64,000 bases of DNA, taken from positions 62,001 to 126,000 of the forward strand of contig NW_019091443.1 in the NCBI RefSeq assembly GCF_001949145.1, read 5' to 3'. The notes under the pieces were generated by a model. It was not told the origin of the DNA, did not search any database, and worked only from the letters and a program-made list of their open reading frames with translations. Every line of letters starts with the position of its first letter. The stretch's first letter is position 1. Position numbers and translations under genes: made by a program. Shown here in pieces: positions 12,834 through 57,760 of this stretch. Origin of the DNA: Acanthaster planci. Taxonomy: Eukaryota > Echinodermata > Asteroidea > Valvatida > Acanthasteridae.

Positions 12834-13234
12834 CAGTGTTGTAGTCGAGTACTTTCCGAGTATCAACGTTCTCCGCAAAATACTGAACTGGGTAAGAGGG
12901 AATAAAGCCAGAGTGCACAGGCATTTGATGGTAAATGTACAAAGGTAAGATTACAAAAAAAATGTTAGACTTCAGACACTCCCAGTTGTGTAAAATTTAA
13001 GTTTTAAGGAGAAAAGCACTCAGAAAGTACTCGGCCGAGTACTTTCTGAGTACTTTTGTCCTAAAAAGTTAATTTTAATCAAACAGTGAAGGTCCGAAGT
13101 CATTATGTTGCTTTGCAATCTTACCTTTATGCATGTACCATCAAATGCCAATGTACTTCAGCTTTGTTCCCTCCTAACTAGTTAAATATTTGGTAGAGAA
13201 CTTGGTTCTCAAAAAGTACTCGACTACATCACTG
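12834..13234. mobile_element. hAT-superfamily foldback MITE (401 bp) with a perfect 8-bp TSD
   Basis: The ends are CAGTGTTGTAGTCGAGTAC and, from the right, CAGTGATGTAGTCGAGTAC (18 of 19 identical). The element is flanked by the identical octamer GTGCCAAA at 12826-12833 and 13235-13242. CAGTG termini with 8-bp duplications are diagnostic of hAT transposons. The two halves are imperfect reverse complements meeting at a perfect 34-bp palindrome (13018-13051), so the whole element can fold into one long hairpin. No transposase is encoded. Confidence 0.9.
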
Positions 13235-13242
13235 GTGCCAAA

Positions 13243-13743
13243 ATGGCCCATTGTGGAAGTTGTGTGCTCAGTGCTACAATTATAAATACTTTGAAGACTT
13301 TAAATCGAAAGCGAATATTGAATTCAACTGGAAGAAGCTATACAATTGGAATTATCAAATGGATAATATATTGTTCTTAATATATCTGCTTTGTTTATTT
13401 ACTATACATTGTATGAAATAAGTTAAAAGGTTCATTTTCTGCATTTTGTCTTTCGCGATCTGTCTTGGGTTGTTGTTTCTCTCTCTCTCTCTTTTACTAT
13501 TCCTTCAGCTTATCGGTGGACACATACATTGGTTTGTCCACGTTATAGGATTTGTTTATTTCCTTCTGCAGTGCTACATTTTCAACACTGTCCATTGTTT
13601 TTCGATGTTCTTTGTGACCCTTTCATCCTTATGCATTGTCCTGATGCATTTTGGCTTTTTTTTTCAGAGTCAACGTACTTATTAGCATGCATTTTGTTTT
13701 CCTCGTCAGTTGGAATTTCATTTTGCGGCCATTACGCACTCTA
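13243..13743. other. Intergenic, no gene recognised
   Basis: A T-rich interval with a CT dinucleotide run near 13480. The reading frames of about 75 codons here are low-complexity, hydrophobic by composition and out of any gene context. Confidence 0.45.
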
Positions 13744-14577
13744 TAGAGCCTGAAGGTTGACCCCTGATGGCGCGCTTCCGGAACCCTTGGATGGGAAAAA
13801 TAACACGCAGAGATTGTAGAATTTGTAATATTTGTTCTTTCAGTTTCTTCTTAAAAAATGCAACTTGGAAAAAGGGCTTTGAAAAATATTTGCTAGGATA
13901 TCAATGTATAGAAACTGAAAAATTACCTGACCTAAAAGAGAAATACCCTGCAAAAATTAGGCCCATCACTTCCGAAAATCTAAAATACATGAAGAACAGT
14001 GCAATACGGCAATCTCGTACGCAGATGAATATTTATGGTTTGAAATTTTACGGTAGTCTGTGGGTAAATACCAAAATAAAGCAGATCAAAATATTTTACA
14101 CATTTTGATAATTTCTAAGGTAATAAATATAAAGCAATGTTTTACTTGTACGAAAGATTCTAATATTTTATTTAACCTTTGCTAGCAATAACTGCGTGAT
14201 GTCAACTCAACGGAATCTGGAAACCATCGACTGCAGGTAGGTAAATCTTGGCAAGGTTTTACAATCTCGTTTTCAAGAAAGCATGGCGAGTGAGAACAAA
14301 CGTACATGAACAAGGAGACCAAGGTACGATACCGCCGGACGTGAAAGGTCGTTAATAAAGTTCGGTTTTTTTACCCATCTCCAGGTGACTTTTCCACGAT
14401 ATTACTTGAGGAAGACAAAAGTAAAATTCCAACTTGAGGGTTTCATGGGGTGGTTTCAGTAAGGAATTATTTTTCCAAAACGTATCGAACGTGATAGGAC
14501 GGCCCAATGTAAAATCCCAGAGGCGGACCGCGGAAAGGTTCCGGAAGCTTGCTGCGTGACCTTTTACTTTCAGGCTC
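13744..14577 (-). mobile_element. DNA transposon copy 2 (about 834 bp), inverted relative to copy 1
   Basis: It begins AGAGCCTGAAGGTTGACC and ends CTTTCAGGCTCT, giving inverted termini AGAGCCTGAA. Just inside both ends are inverted GCTTCCGGAACC blocks. The interior is the reverse complement of 6780-7845, apart from roughly 300 bp that only copy 1 has. The flanking sequence (CTCTAT on the left, ATTGCG on the right) does not give a clear target duplication. No transposase ORF was seen. Confidence 0.7.
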
Positions 14578-16085
14578 TATTGCGCTTGAAATGCTTCGTA
14601 CCCACTGCTACTGCGTCAAATTTCTTGATTGTCCGCATTGTCAGAACATTGCACAATTCTCTCCCTTCCATCAAAAATAAGTGGACAGATTGTATACCTG
14701 TCCCCCTCAAAAAAAAGAAAAAGCGGACTTCCAATTATAACATTGTGAATGATTACAGAAGTAACTACATTCATGCTTCTCCGAAATTCACTACAGAAAA
14801 GGGTTAAAAATTTACAATGGCTTGCAGACGTCTTTCTAGTCGTCCATGAGAATCGCACCAGTTGTTTTCGTCAGTGAAAAAATTTGCAACCATTTTGCAA
14901 TTTTAAGACTGATACAGCACTACAATAAACTTACCGTGTTGTTTCCTCATACAGCGGATATTTCTAAATGCTTCAGTACAAGTTAGCATGTGTTGGTACA
15001 GTTTTACGATAGGCGTATTCTGCTAGCGAGACTGAGTACCACTCAACGATCATTTGGGGGTCGGTCTTCGCTCTTGGCAAGCCTTACTTGATTTTAAAAA
15101 ACGATATGTTTATATTCAATCAAAACAGCTGGATATCTCAACAGCTGAAAGTAACTTGACACTTTTGCATTCTGACTGGAATGACGCTTCTTGTTGATTC
15201 CGCATAATGACATTGATTTGGATTCACACAAACTGAGACGTACAAATTTTCTTACGTCTGTCAATATGCACAGCTGGCACAAAGGCACTGCATGAATCCG
15301 TGTGAATAGTTCAGCACAATATGGGTACTGGATCGATCTTCACTAAAATGAAATATATAACGCCCAACTTATGTATAACAATCTTACATATGACCAACAT
15401 TAAAACATGCCACGCAAGTCTGACGTACAACCATTGTGGGCTGGAGGTCCAGAGAAAAAAAAAAGAATTTGTTTAGGTGCCTTTGCAATGAAGCCCTTGA
15501 TCTTTTCAGCCTACATGTACTGTCTTTGGTTGAAGGAAAAAATCATTTTCTTTTCAACTTTGGAACAGAACTTTTAAAATGAATCTGCACAGACAGCTTC
15601 CGCCCTCCAAACACAACACTAATTGTAGACTATACCACATAAAATGGCCGGCCATGATTAACTCTAACACTGAGCGATACAGAATATCTTTCAACTGGCA
15701 AGCATTTAAAAATAAATGATTGTATTTTCTTCCACGTTTTGTTCCATCCCACGATTTAGTTGTAATTGTAAGTTTGTCATTTAACTTAATAGTTTCTCTA
15801 ACATTTGGAAATATTTTTTTACCATTTGTTTGCATATTCAACTTCTGTTATGTGCTTTTGGCCAATTTGAAAAGTTGTTTGGTTGCCCCCCCCGCCAAAA
15901 GTGGCTCTAGATCCACCCTTTATATTCCAACTGGCGGTTATGGGATCAAACTCAAAGATTTTACTGGTAGAATATTACAAGTGTCAGGTGGAGACTTTGA
16001 TCAAGCCAACAGACTCACCGCTGCCCAGCAAGGTAGAAAGTCGGGTTGGCATGTTCATTCTCGAAGCACCGTGCTTGGTTGATTA
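14578..16085. other. Intergenic, no gene recognised
   Basis: The largest frame (15720-16082, 120 codons) starts in a T-rich hydrophobic stretch, includes a C run at about 15887 and resembles no protein I know. I saw no exon pattern and treat this as spacer with decayed repeats. Confidence 0.45.
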
Positions 16086-16190
16086 GAGTTGTAATGACTC
16101 GAGTCAATGACTCGACTAGAGTCCAACTCAAGTCACAGTTTTGGCGACTCGACTCAAGTCATTGCGAGCAAATTACTCGACTCCTTAGTG
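16086..16190. repeat. Cluster of GACTCGAGTC-type palindromic words (hAT-terminus-like)
   Basis: The cluster begins AGAGTTGTAATGACTCGAG and contains repeated GACTCGA, GAGTCAA and CAAGTCA words in both orientations. Similar clusters occur at 18155-18245 and 59745-59780, and in the 33-bp minisatellite at 60234-61385. The phrase TTTTGG(C/T)GACTCGACTC is shared with 59747. This is probably the subterminal region of a hAT-like family, but its ends are not clear. Confidence 0.45.
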
Positions 16191-16392
16191 AAGCCTTTAT
16201 CACGACTGTCCATTTATAAACACTGATTACTGCTGTAATCATGGTTAATACGTACACAAATCTGATTTTTCTTATCTGTGGAGACAGTGGTTGGTATTTG
16301 TACACAAAACTATGTTTACAAATCTCAAACAGTAATCATAATCATTAAAAAAGTAGTTTCCTCGAGTTATAAATGCTCTCGTCTACGGAGCC

Positions 16393-17769
16393 CCTAAAGG
16401 GACATGCGTTGAAAACAAACTCAGAATACAAAATTAATTTCAGTTTGTATTTCGTGCACTCCAAATAATTTCGTGGGCTCGTAATAAATTCTTTCGTGTG
16501 CGCAAAATCATTTCGTTTGCTCGAAATCATTTCGTTACCTCGAAATCATTTCGCACGCTCGAAATAAATTACCAGAAATTAAATTACCAGTAAGCGAACA
16601 GGATTCACTCGACAGTGGACACTTTGAATAGGGCAGGCAGCAATTTTCCTTCAAAAGAGGATATGTCTGGCAGTTGACATGTAAATATGTACTTATTTCA
16701 TTAACTAAATGAGCTTAATTTCCTTTTTGGTTCCCAAATTGAGAAACTCCATTTTCAAGATGTCTGTTATAGAATGCATTTAAACATGATTTGCCCATGC
16801 ACAAAGCGATTTAGGCATGGAAGCATGTGGCATATAGTCAGGGCTTGTGGAAGCAAGCATAGCGTCCGGGGTTCGAATCCAACTGCTGGCTACTTGTTGT
16901 GAATTTGAAGGTTAGTGAAAAATAAATATGAAATAAAAACAACAATCTCATGTATGCCATTAAGTACATGTATACAAAAAGCAAAAAGAAACTAGTTCCA
17001 AGTTAATGAACAGGTAAACACTCAACAATGTACTGCAGTCATATACTAAAGAAGATGCACCTTTAAAGCAAGCAACATACACTTGAAGTAATTTACAATT
17101 TGAACCCCTTCCTCATTGAGTTTTGATTTGCTTTTTTTTTTTTTAGTGTACGAAAATCAGTCATTGTACAAAACAGTGAAACGCGTCTTATCAATTGAAA
17201 CTATTTTGACGGGGATGCCACAGGGTCTGCTCGGAATTTAAAACACTGACCAACGCAGCTGTTTAACAGAGTGTAACTTGTTAAATAATTAGAAATGGGT
17301 TCCAGATCTTGACAAGAATTTTCTTCTCTGTTATTTTGATATTAAATTCATGTGATTATTTCATTTACATTTAAGATATGGAAACAAATAAACTGAACTA
17401 AACTTGAATTTTGTCCCCCTTGTTTGACAAACAGAAGTAGCTTGTTATCCTGAAGAAGTAGCTTGTTTTCGATGAATTTAGCAAAGATTCTTCTGCCTTA
17501 ACCAAGCCCTAGGGCATGCATAAGCTGCCAGATCTTCCCACATTCCATCAATGAACTCTAGAAATAATATATTTCGAGCGCACGAAATGATTTCGAGCAA
17601 ACGAAATAAATGATTTCGAGCAAACAAAATAATTTATTTCAAGCAAACGAAATGATTTCGAGCATACGACATAAGTTATTACGAGCGCACGAACTGATTT
17701 TGTGCACACAAAATACAAACTGAAATTATTTTTGTGTTCTGAGTTTGTTTTCAATGCATGTTCCTTTGG
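16393..17769. mobile_element. Foldback element (about 1.4 kb) with arms made of short tandem repeats
   Basis: The left arm (16393-16570) and right arm (17567-17769) are reverse complements, including ACATGCGTTGAAAACAAACT against its counterpart near 17740-17760. Inside each arm is an array of units of about 18-19 bp built on ATTTCGTTTGCTCGAAATC, whose CGAAAT/ATTTCG halves are themselves self-complementary. The central loop (16571-17566) is unrelated and includes a tRNA-like segment. The repeated residues in minus-strand frames (FVCSKSF-like) are by-products of the array. Confidence 0.7.
16821..16900 (+). mobile_element. tRNA-like SINE head or decayed tRNA pseudogene
   Basis: A perfect B box, GGTTCGAATCC (16870-16880), lies 42 bp after an A-box-like TGGCATATAGTCAGG (16828-16842). 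That is the spacing found in tRNA genes and tRNA-derived SINEs. The acceptor stem and T stem do not pair, so this is not a functional tRNA. It lies inside the loop of the foldback element. Confidence 0.45.
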
Positions 17770-19310
17770 GTAACAATAGTTTCGCCACGTTACTTTTCAT
17801 TATCATAAATGTACAGCCGTTGGTCTCCTATGCAGTCTTTTACTGCGCAGCCAAAACACAAACGGAGACCGTTTCAAAGTCAGATGTCCACTTTGTACGG
17901 ATAAAGATTTTAGTTTTCGAAATCTCACCTTTAGAAAACCGATCCGGCTTCATCTAAAGGCAAAAGCCTTAAGGATACCAGTGTTGAAGTCGAGACCATT
18001 ACAAGACCTTTCACAAGACCAGAAACAAAGACTATTCATATACAGACTTGTCACAAGAAACAACGTGAACAATGACAAAGGAATGCTTTTGTCGCATATT
18101 TCATTTGAATAGCTCGTAATTTGAATTCAGACTGGAGGTCATGTGTTGGTCTTGTAATAGCGTAGTGACACGAGTCGAATCATTTGGGCAAAAAAAATCG
18201 ACTCGAGTCACGTATTTAGCTCAAGTCGATTCGAGTCACCCTAAATTGAACACATTACGATGAATAAAAAGAAGAGAGTACTTCTCTTGCATTTTCAAAT
18301 CTGGGTAAATTTCTACATGGGGTCACACTACATCTTGCTTTTGATGATAATACATAACATAAACATTACAAACCGGCACTGGAAGTCAATGCAAATATTT
18401 TTTTCGCAGTGAGGTTTGCTTTTATTTTTAGGATTCGACTCTTATTAACTTTCACTTGAGTCGGGTCTTCTGATGGGCGTCTTGAGAATCTCTGAAAGGT
18501 TCCATGGCTATTAGCAACCTATTTTGTTTCTGAAGGTGTACAGTAAGTGTGACCTTACAGGTTTACAAAGTCGTTGTCATTATGTGGGACGAGTCGGACG
18601 ATTGGTAGATGAAGCAAGAGCTCCTTCGACCTGTAATCTCCGTATTATAGTTCAAGTTGCGTTTCTGACGAGATGTTGTTGTCAAGATATCAGCTTTCGT
18701 TGAACAAAAGGTATTCATCTAGCCTCTTCTCTTGAACCAAGTCTCCACGATAAACTTTGTCCAAGAATTAATACCAAAAGGTCTTTTGTTTGGACGATGA
18801 AAAATGGGGGGGGACAAAATAATCATCGCTAGTTCGTTGGTTACAGACAAACTTGAGATTTTGCTGGTCTGAGAAAAATGAATTGAAAAAGCTGAGAATT
18901 TCGAACCGATATTTGCCTTTTTTCTGCTAATATACGTCTATTCGCGCCTTCTAACCTGAAGTTTCACAATTTTTGCTATGTTAAGAAAATGCATTTAAAA
19001 GGGGCCCAAATTTGTATTGGATATTTTCAACCCCTAAAAGAGCCGGGGCTTAAATCCATCCCTCCCCCTTCGTCATTCTCTCCTATACCAATCTATAGTG
19101 CAATGGATTTCACGTTCCCGGCATTCAAGTTTTTCTAGTTAGCCCCCCCAAAAAAGCCCCCCCCCCCTGTTTCTGGTCATGAGCTGGCTCCAAAAGTGGT
19201 GTGGCGACGCGACTTTTTTTAACTCACTTTGTTTTCTGGAAATGATGTACGTGCGATGTCTTTCGCGACTGCGTGCGCACGTAAAACCGGCAGCTCCTAA
19301 CACTAACTAG
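17770..19310. other. Intergenic, with a second GACTCGAGTC cluster and C/G runs
   Basis: 18155-18245 holds repeated ACGAGTC, GACTCGAGTCA and GATTCGAGTCACC words of the same family as 16086-16190. A G run lies near 18807 and C runs near 19145-19168. No gene was recognised. Confidence 0.4.
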
Positions 19311-19950
19311 ACTGGCCCCCATATGGGCGGCCAAAAGACCCAAAATTAATTTTAACAAAAATAAACAATTACGAGCAAAGGGAATCTTCTTATTCAAAAA
19401 TCTAAGTAATAAAACACAAACCAAGCACCAAAATCATTTGAGAAACAAATTATTAAAAATTTTAATTAAAAAAATGAAAGTTACATGTCACAAAAAATAA
19501 TTTCACCAAAAATGAATAATCACGGTTGAACAACATTTTCTTATCAAAATGTAAATGTTAAACAAAAACAAACTCTAAAAAATTTATAACATAATTAATT
19601 TAAAAAATAAAAAACCAACATCTGAAAACAATATGCCCCCCAAAGTTCCCAAAATGAAAACAATAAATCAAAATACGAAATAATTTTTTTTAAAGTCCAA
19701 ACCAAAGATTGCCAGCAGTTTACTTCATTTTTTCACACGAAGCTAAACGCAAATCATTTGAAAAATGATTGATGAAATATGAAACAAATTTGGTTCCGAT
19801 GTTTAATACTTTATTTTTGGTAAAAATAATTTTGGCCGATTTTGGCCCTTTTGGCCGCCCGGGTTTTTTTAACAAACAAACTCAACGCGAATCAATAGAA
19901 AATTCTTAAACAAACTAACTTGGCCCCTTTTGGCCGCCCATACCCCCACA
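19311..19950. mobile_element. AT-rich inverted-repeat element bounded by GGGCGGCCAAAAG
   Basis: ATGGGCGGCCAAAAG near 19321 is mirrored by CTTTTGGCCGCCCAT near 19928, with a further CTTTTGGCCGCCC near 19850. The interior (about 19430-19830) is very A/T-rich with no long frame. Inverted GC-rich ends around an AT-rich core suggest a non-autonomous foldback element. I could not define a target duplication. Confidence 0.5.
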
Positions 19951-22439
19951 ACTATTATTACTGTTTAAAGCATTTTCAGCTTGTACATTTTTGCGCATTA
20001 CAGAAATGACGTCAACTGAAAAAGAATGTCCAACTAAATGTATGGGGAACTAGAGGGGACTCCTTTACTGTACATATTACTCAACCGTCTCCCATCAGAA
20101 ACACATTAAAATTACGCAGTAGCAGGATTGCAGACTATTAAGCAAGTTTTGCAGCTTTTGGACATTGTTTTATACAAAATAAAAAACTTTTTTATTTTGC
20201 CGACGCGCAGGTCTACGGCGACGATCGCGCTGACCAGAATTAAACCGTCGACTTTTTTTGCCGGAACCTAACGCCTTCCAGTCATTTCGACAATGATTTG
20301 TGAAAATCAGACATACTGTTCTCACGAAAAGCCCACTTACAAAGGAAAGGCCAGCCCAAAATCTGTGTTTTTTTCATTGGTGTGCTCGATCATTCTATAC
20401 TGGCTAACAAGCGTGTAACCATAAACTTCAAATAACAAAACCACGAGTTGGATTAAATTGGATCAATACTTCACAATTTTACTGGTAATGGGCGTTTTAC
20501 ATCCTTTCAGAGTTTGTGACAACGTGGCTTTAATGATCTAAATGTTGGGGGAGAAGGCCTGTAATGAAATTGATCAACTTTAAAACAATAGGCGAAAACG
20601 GTGACCCAAATTACAGCCAGTGATATATTGGTGAGTAGGTTGAAGGGAATTGAGTTTGGGAGTGGTTTGAAGCGGAGCAAGTAAAACCATTAAGCCTATG
20701 CAAGATAAAACTTAAAATTCACGGTCTGGAAGACTGAGAAAAATGTTGCTTGGAATATTAAATTTTGCTTAAGTGAAGCAGATATAATTGTTGTGTCGGT
20801 CTCCAGTGGGCACGGCGTTACCTTTTTAGCTTTCCAGGCATGCTAACGCCGCAGCGTTAATAGCCCTAATTCTGACTGTTTCTTGTTCGTTGCCCCTGCC
20901 CCCTACTATAATCCAAGCAGACCACCGGCGAAACACAAAACGAAACAGTAGATGACAAATATGCTGGCAACTTTAACTGGGACCGTCCCCTCCAGTTGAG
21001 ACGTGATACCCACAAGATCACAACAGTTGCATAGCCTTGTTTAAAGTTAGCCGTCAAATCATCATAGCAGATAGTAGTTACGTCTTGATACCTAAAACTA
21101 AGGGGTCACGGAGGGGGAACAGCACACAATTTGAAAGATCCCATAATTATTTTATCTTCAGCATTTGAACACTCCGTTAAGTCACCGTCATTGATTCACC
21201 TTTGTCGGCAGTTTTCAGCCGCAACTATAAACAACTTCATTGCAGTAACACTCTTAAATCAAATTAGTTTTCACTCTTTTAAAGGCTCCTTGTTAATCTT
21301 CCCAGTGGAGAATTTAGGAGGAATTTTCCAAAAGCCTCGAAAACAGACCGTCGAGCACAAGTGAAAACGCGTGCAAATAGTACCGCTTGAGGGCGCTTTA
21401 CTTTGGTATTTGAGGGATGTGATGATACCTACATTACAAAATAATATACGTAAGTTATCAATTTCTAGTTCGTTGTGTAGCCTCTAGTAGGCCTACATGT
21501 TGAACAAGTTATTGCGATGAAGGTAGGAAATGGTACTACTCAGCTAGTTGTACAATTTGTTGGTATCGCCTGATTATCCTCGCGTTGGGAGGTTCAATTT
21601 ATTGCACTCGCGTCGAGGCAAAGCTTAAAGGCATGACAAGGGGGATTAAGCATGTTGAGGGAAATTCTCCATTCACTTTGTTGGCCCACATCATACATGT
21701 AGGTCCTACCATAGTCCTGCAGCCTTTTCGGCAGATACAGTGTTAATGTTTGACTTCTTGGAGATATTCATAGCGCATAAATAGTGAAATTTCAGATACA
21801 TTTGATGTAAAGGTTAAGAGTTCAGTTAATAATTCAGATTTTCCCCTTAGACCGCAACATTTTTGCCCGTTTGAGTTTCGAGTGTTAAATATGCATGTAG
21901 GATAGGCACCAATCAGAAGAATCAAGAATCAGTGACATCATCCCAATTGCGAGAATAACTGGAAGCTTGATGAGGGTGGTATGTTGCTGAATAATAATTT
22001 GAAATTAGACGTGCTATTAAGATTGTTGCTCAAACTAATAGTACTGGTAATAACATGAACATTAATGAACATGATGAGCCTTATTAACATTTCATATGCA
22101 CATGCTCAGAAGATTTAACAGAGAAGAACAAATTCACAAGAACAATAATGTTGCATAACATTTAGTTAATGGATGCTTGCAATTGTTTTTGTTGTAGACA
22201 GTTTGTTCCCCACTAGCTTTGTTCACTTACTCGCATGGGATGCTAAAAAGCCTAAAATTAACATGGCAACGGAACAGGAAATTTGCTTGGGGCGTGGGGT
22301 CACGTATTCCACATGTATATCGAGTGATTCAGGCGTGTCATACATGTCAGAGACTGTTGTACTAACTGCGCTGGGATATGTATGTATATCAGCTGTCTGT
22401 TGTGGCCCCCATGTTTTGATCCTTTGTTGAAAATCATCA
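19951..22439. other. Intergenic, no gene recognised
   Basis: Mixed-composition spacer with small frames (60-85 codons) that look like chance. No exon with recognisable homology was found. Confidence 0.45.
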
Positions 22440-22445
22440 AATCTT

Positions 22446-22840
22446 GGCTCAGTGCCAGTCTTCCTGTGATTTCCGTAGGTTTACTGTTTGTTGGAAGATG
22501 ATGGTGATCATTCTTGCTGCCTCATTTGTGACCAGTTCAAGTGCCTTATTTGCCCTCCCAGTTTTGTTAGTATGGCGATGTTCTCCAGCAGTTTCCTAAT
22601 GCAGGTCACAATATCAGGTGTATCAGGGTGTGGGCTGGGTGGTACTTCTCCATCATCTCTAGTGAATACACTTTCAAATCAGTTAATGAGAGTTGCCGTC
22701 TTGCCGAGGTCATCTGTTATGGTTTTGTCGACTACTTGAAGAGTCATAGTCCCAGTGTTGTCTTTCTTTTTGACTTGATGTACTGTATTCCCAAAAATAC
22801 TTTGGGCCTTCTGATGAAGCAGTGTTGGTGATGACTACCA
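22446..22840 (-). pseudogene. Broken non-LTR retrotransposon (LINE) reverse-transcriptase fragment
   Basis: Minus-strand translation gives TLQVVDKTITDDLGKT, a stop, FESVFTRDDGEVPPSPHPDTP, then after a frame change NEAARMITIIFQQTV and KSQEDWH. These correspond to the stretch between endonuclease and RT domain 2 in CR1/L2-like LINEs: the knuckle before domain 0, the ESVFT phrase, and the IFQ-S...W pattern. At least one in-frame stop and one frameshift are present. It ends about 100 bp upstream of the NEMF start codon. Confidence 0.65.
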
Positions 22841-22941
22841 TTACGTGTAAATGTTGTGCATGGGTACATTCACCAAACAATTGCTATTTGTCTCATTATT
22901 TGCAGGTTAATTAACAAAAAGTGAGTCCCTGTATAACAGCC

Positions 22942-56907
<33,966 letters not shown>

Positions 56908-57760
56908 CACATTACAATAAGGGACAGGTAGCAGCACTTTACATCTCCATGCTGAGGCATTGGTTCTCATCTTTGCATGACTCTTACACTGAGTTTGAGA
57001 CTGTGTCCCAAAAGGCATGTCTGTTTTCTGCAGCGCACCGATGGGAAAAAGACACTCTGGCTAAAAACTACTCGATTTGGATGCAATCCAAATCCCAATG
57101 GAAACTGTGCAGTGTACATCTCGTGAAGTCATGGTTCAAAATTGTATATTCTAGTTTTTTTCTGACACCCAGTCGATCCTGGGGTTAAGAGAAGAGAATT
57201 GACTCGCCATGCTCTTCTGCATTCTTCTAACACTCGGGCATTTGCATTTAGGTATTGCCTGTGGGAGAGTTAGTGCTTCTAAGTTGTGATTATTACTTCC
57301 GTTGTCTTCAGGCCTTCATACGTTGGGCATTGGTCCTAGGCAAATTCTGGTGTTATCATCATGACTGTGTATAGATGTCAATACTTGATGCAGAAAATTT
57401 TATGAAAGTTAAAAGATTATGCCAGATACATGTTAAAGAAAATATTTAGCAAATTTTTCTTCATTGCAAAGTACTGTTAGATTTACCGTTGTAATTTGTT
57501 TTGTGTTCGTGTAACTTTGGAACTATGACAATTTTAATACAATCCACATAAAGCAAGCCTTATTTAGTCATATCAACATTCATCCTCTCTCAGTGGTTTT
57601 TATTCTTTGCAAGGTTTTGGAAACAAAATCATTATTGGGTATTTGAATAAGACTGCCTTGCAATAGCGAATATCAGCCCTTGTGTCATTGGAGTCATTGA
57701 AACATTTCTTTTTGTAGAAAATACTGATTTGCTTTCAAATAAAAAAATGTAAACAGGAAA
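56908..57760 (+). other. NEMF: NEMF 3' UTR (predicted)
   Basis: This non-coding stretch follows the TGA. The first clear AATAAA on the plus strand is at 57738-57743, predicting cleavage shortly after. It includes a tight hairpin, GATTTGGAT-GCA-ATCCAAATC (57074-57094). The 94-codon frame at 56904 overlaps the stop and is not a gene. Confidence 0.5.
57738..57743 (+). terminator. NEMF: Candidate polyadenylation signal for NEMF
   Basis: AATAAA about 830 bp after the stop codon. Later AATAAA-type hexamers (for example near 57853 and 58575) are alternatives. Confidence 0.4.

Noticed and set aside
15720-16082. 120-codon plus-strand frame as a membrane-protein gene
   Set aside because: Hydrophobicity comes from T-rich composition. 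There is a homopolymer C run inside, no homology and no splice context.
16821-16893. Functional tRNA gene
   Set aside because: A and B boxes are present, but the acceptor and T stems do not pair.
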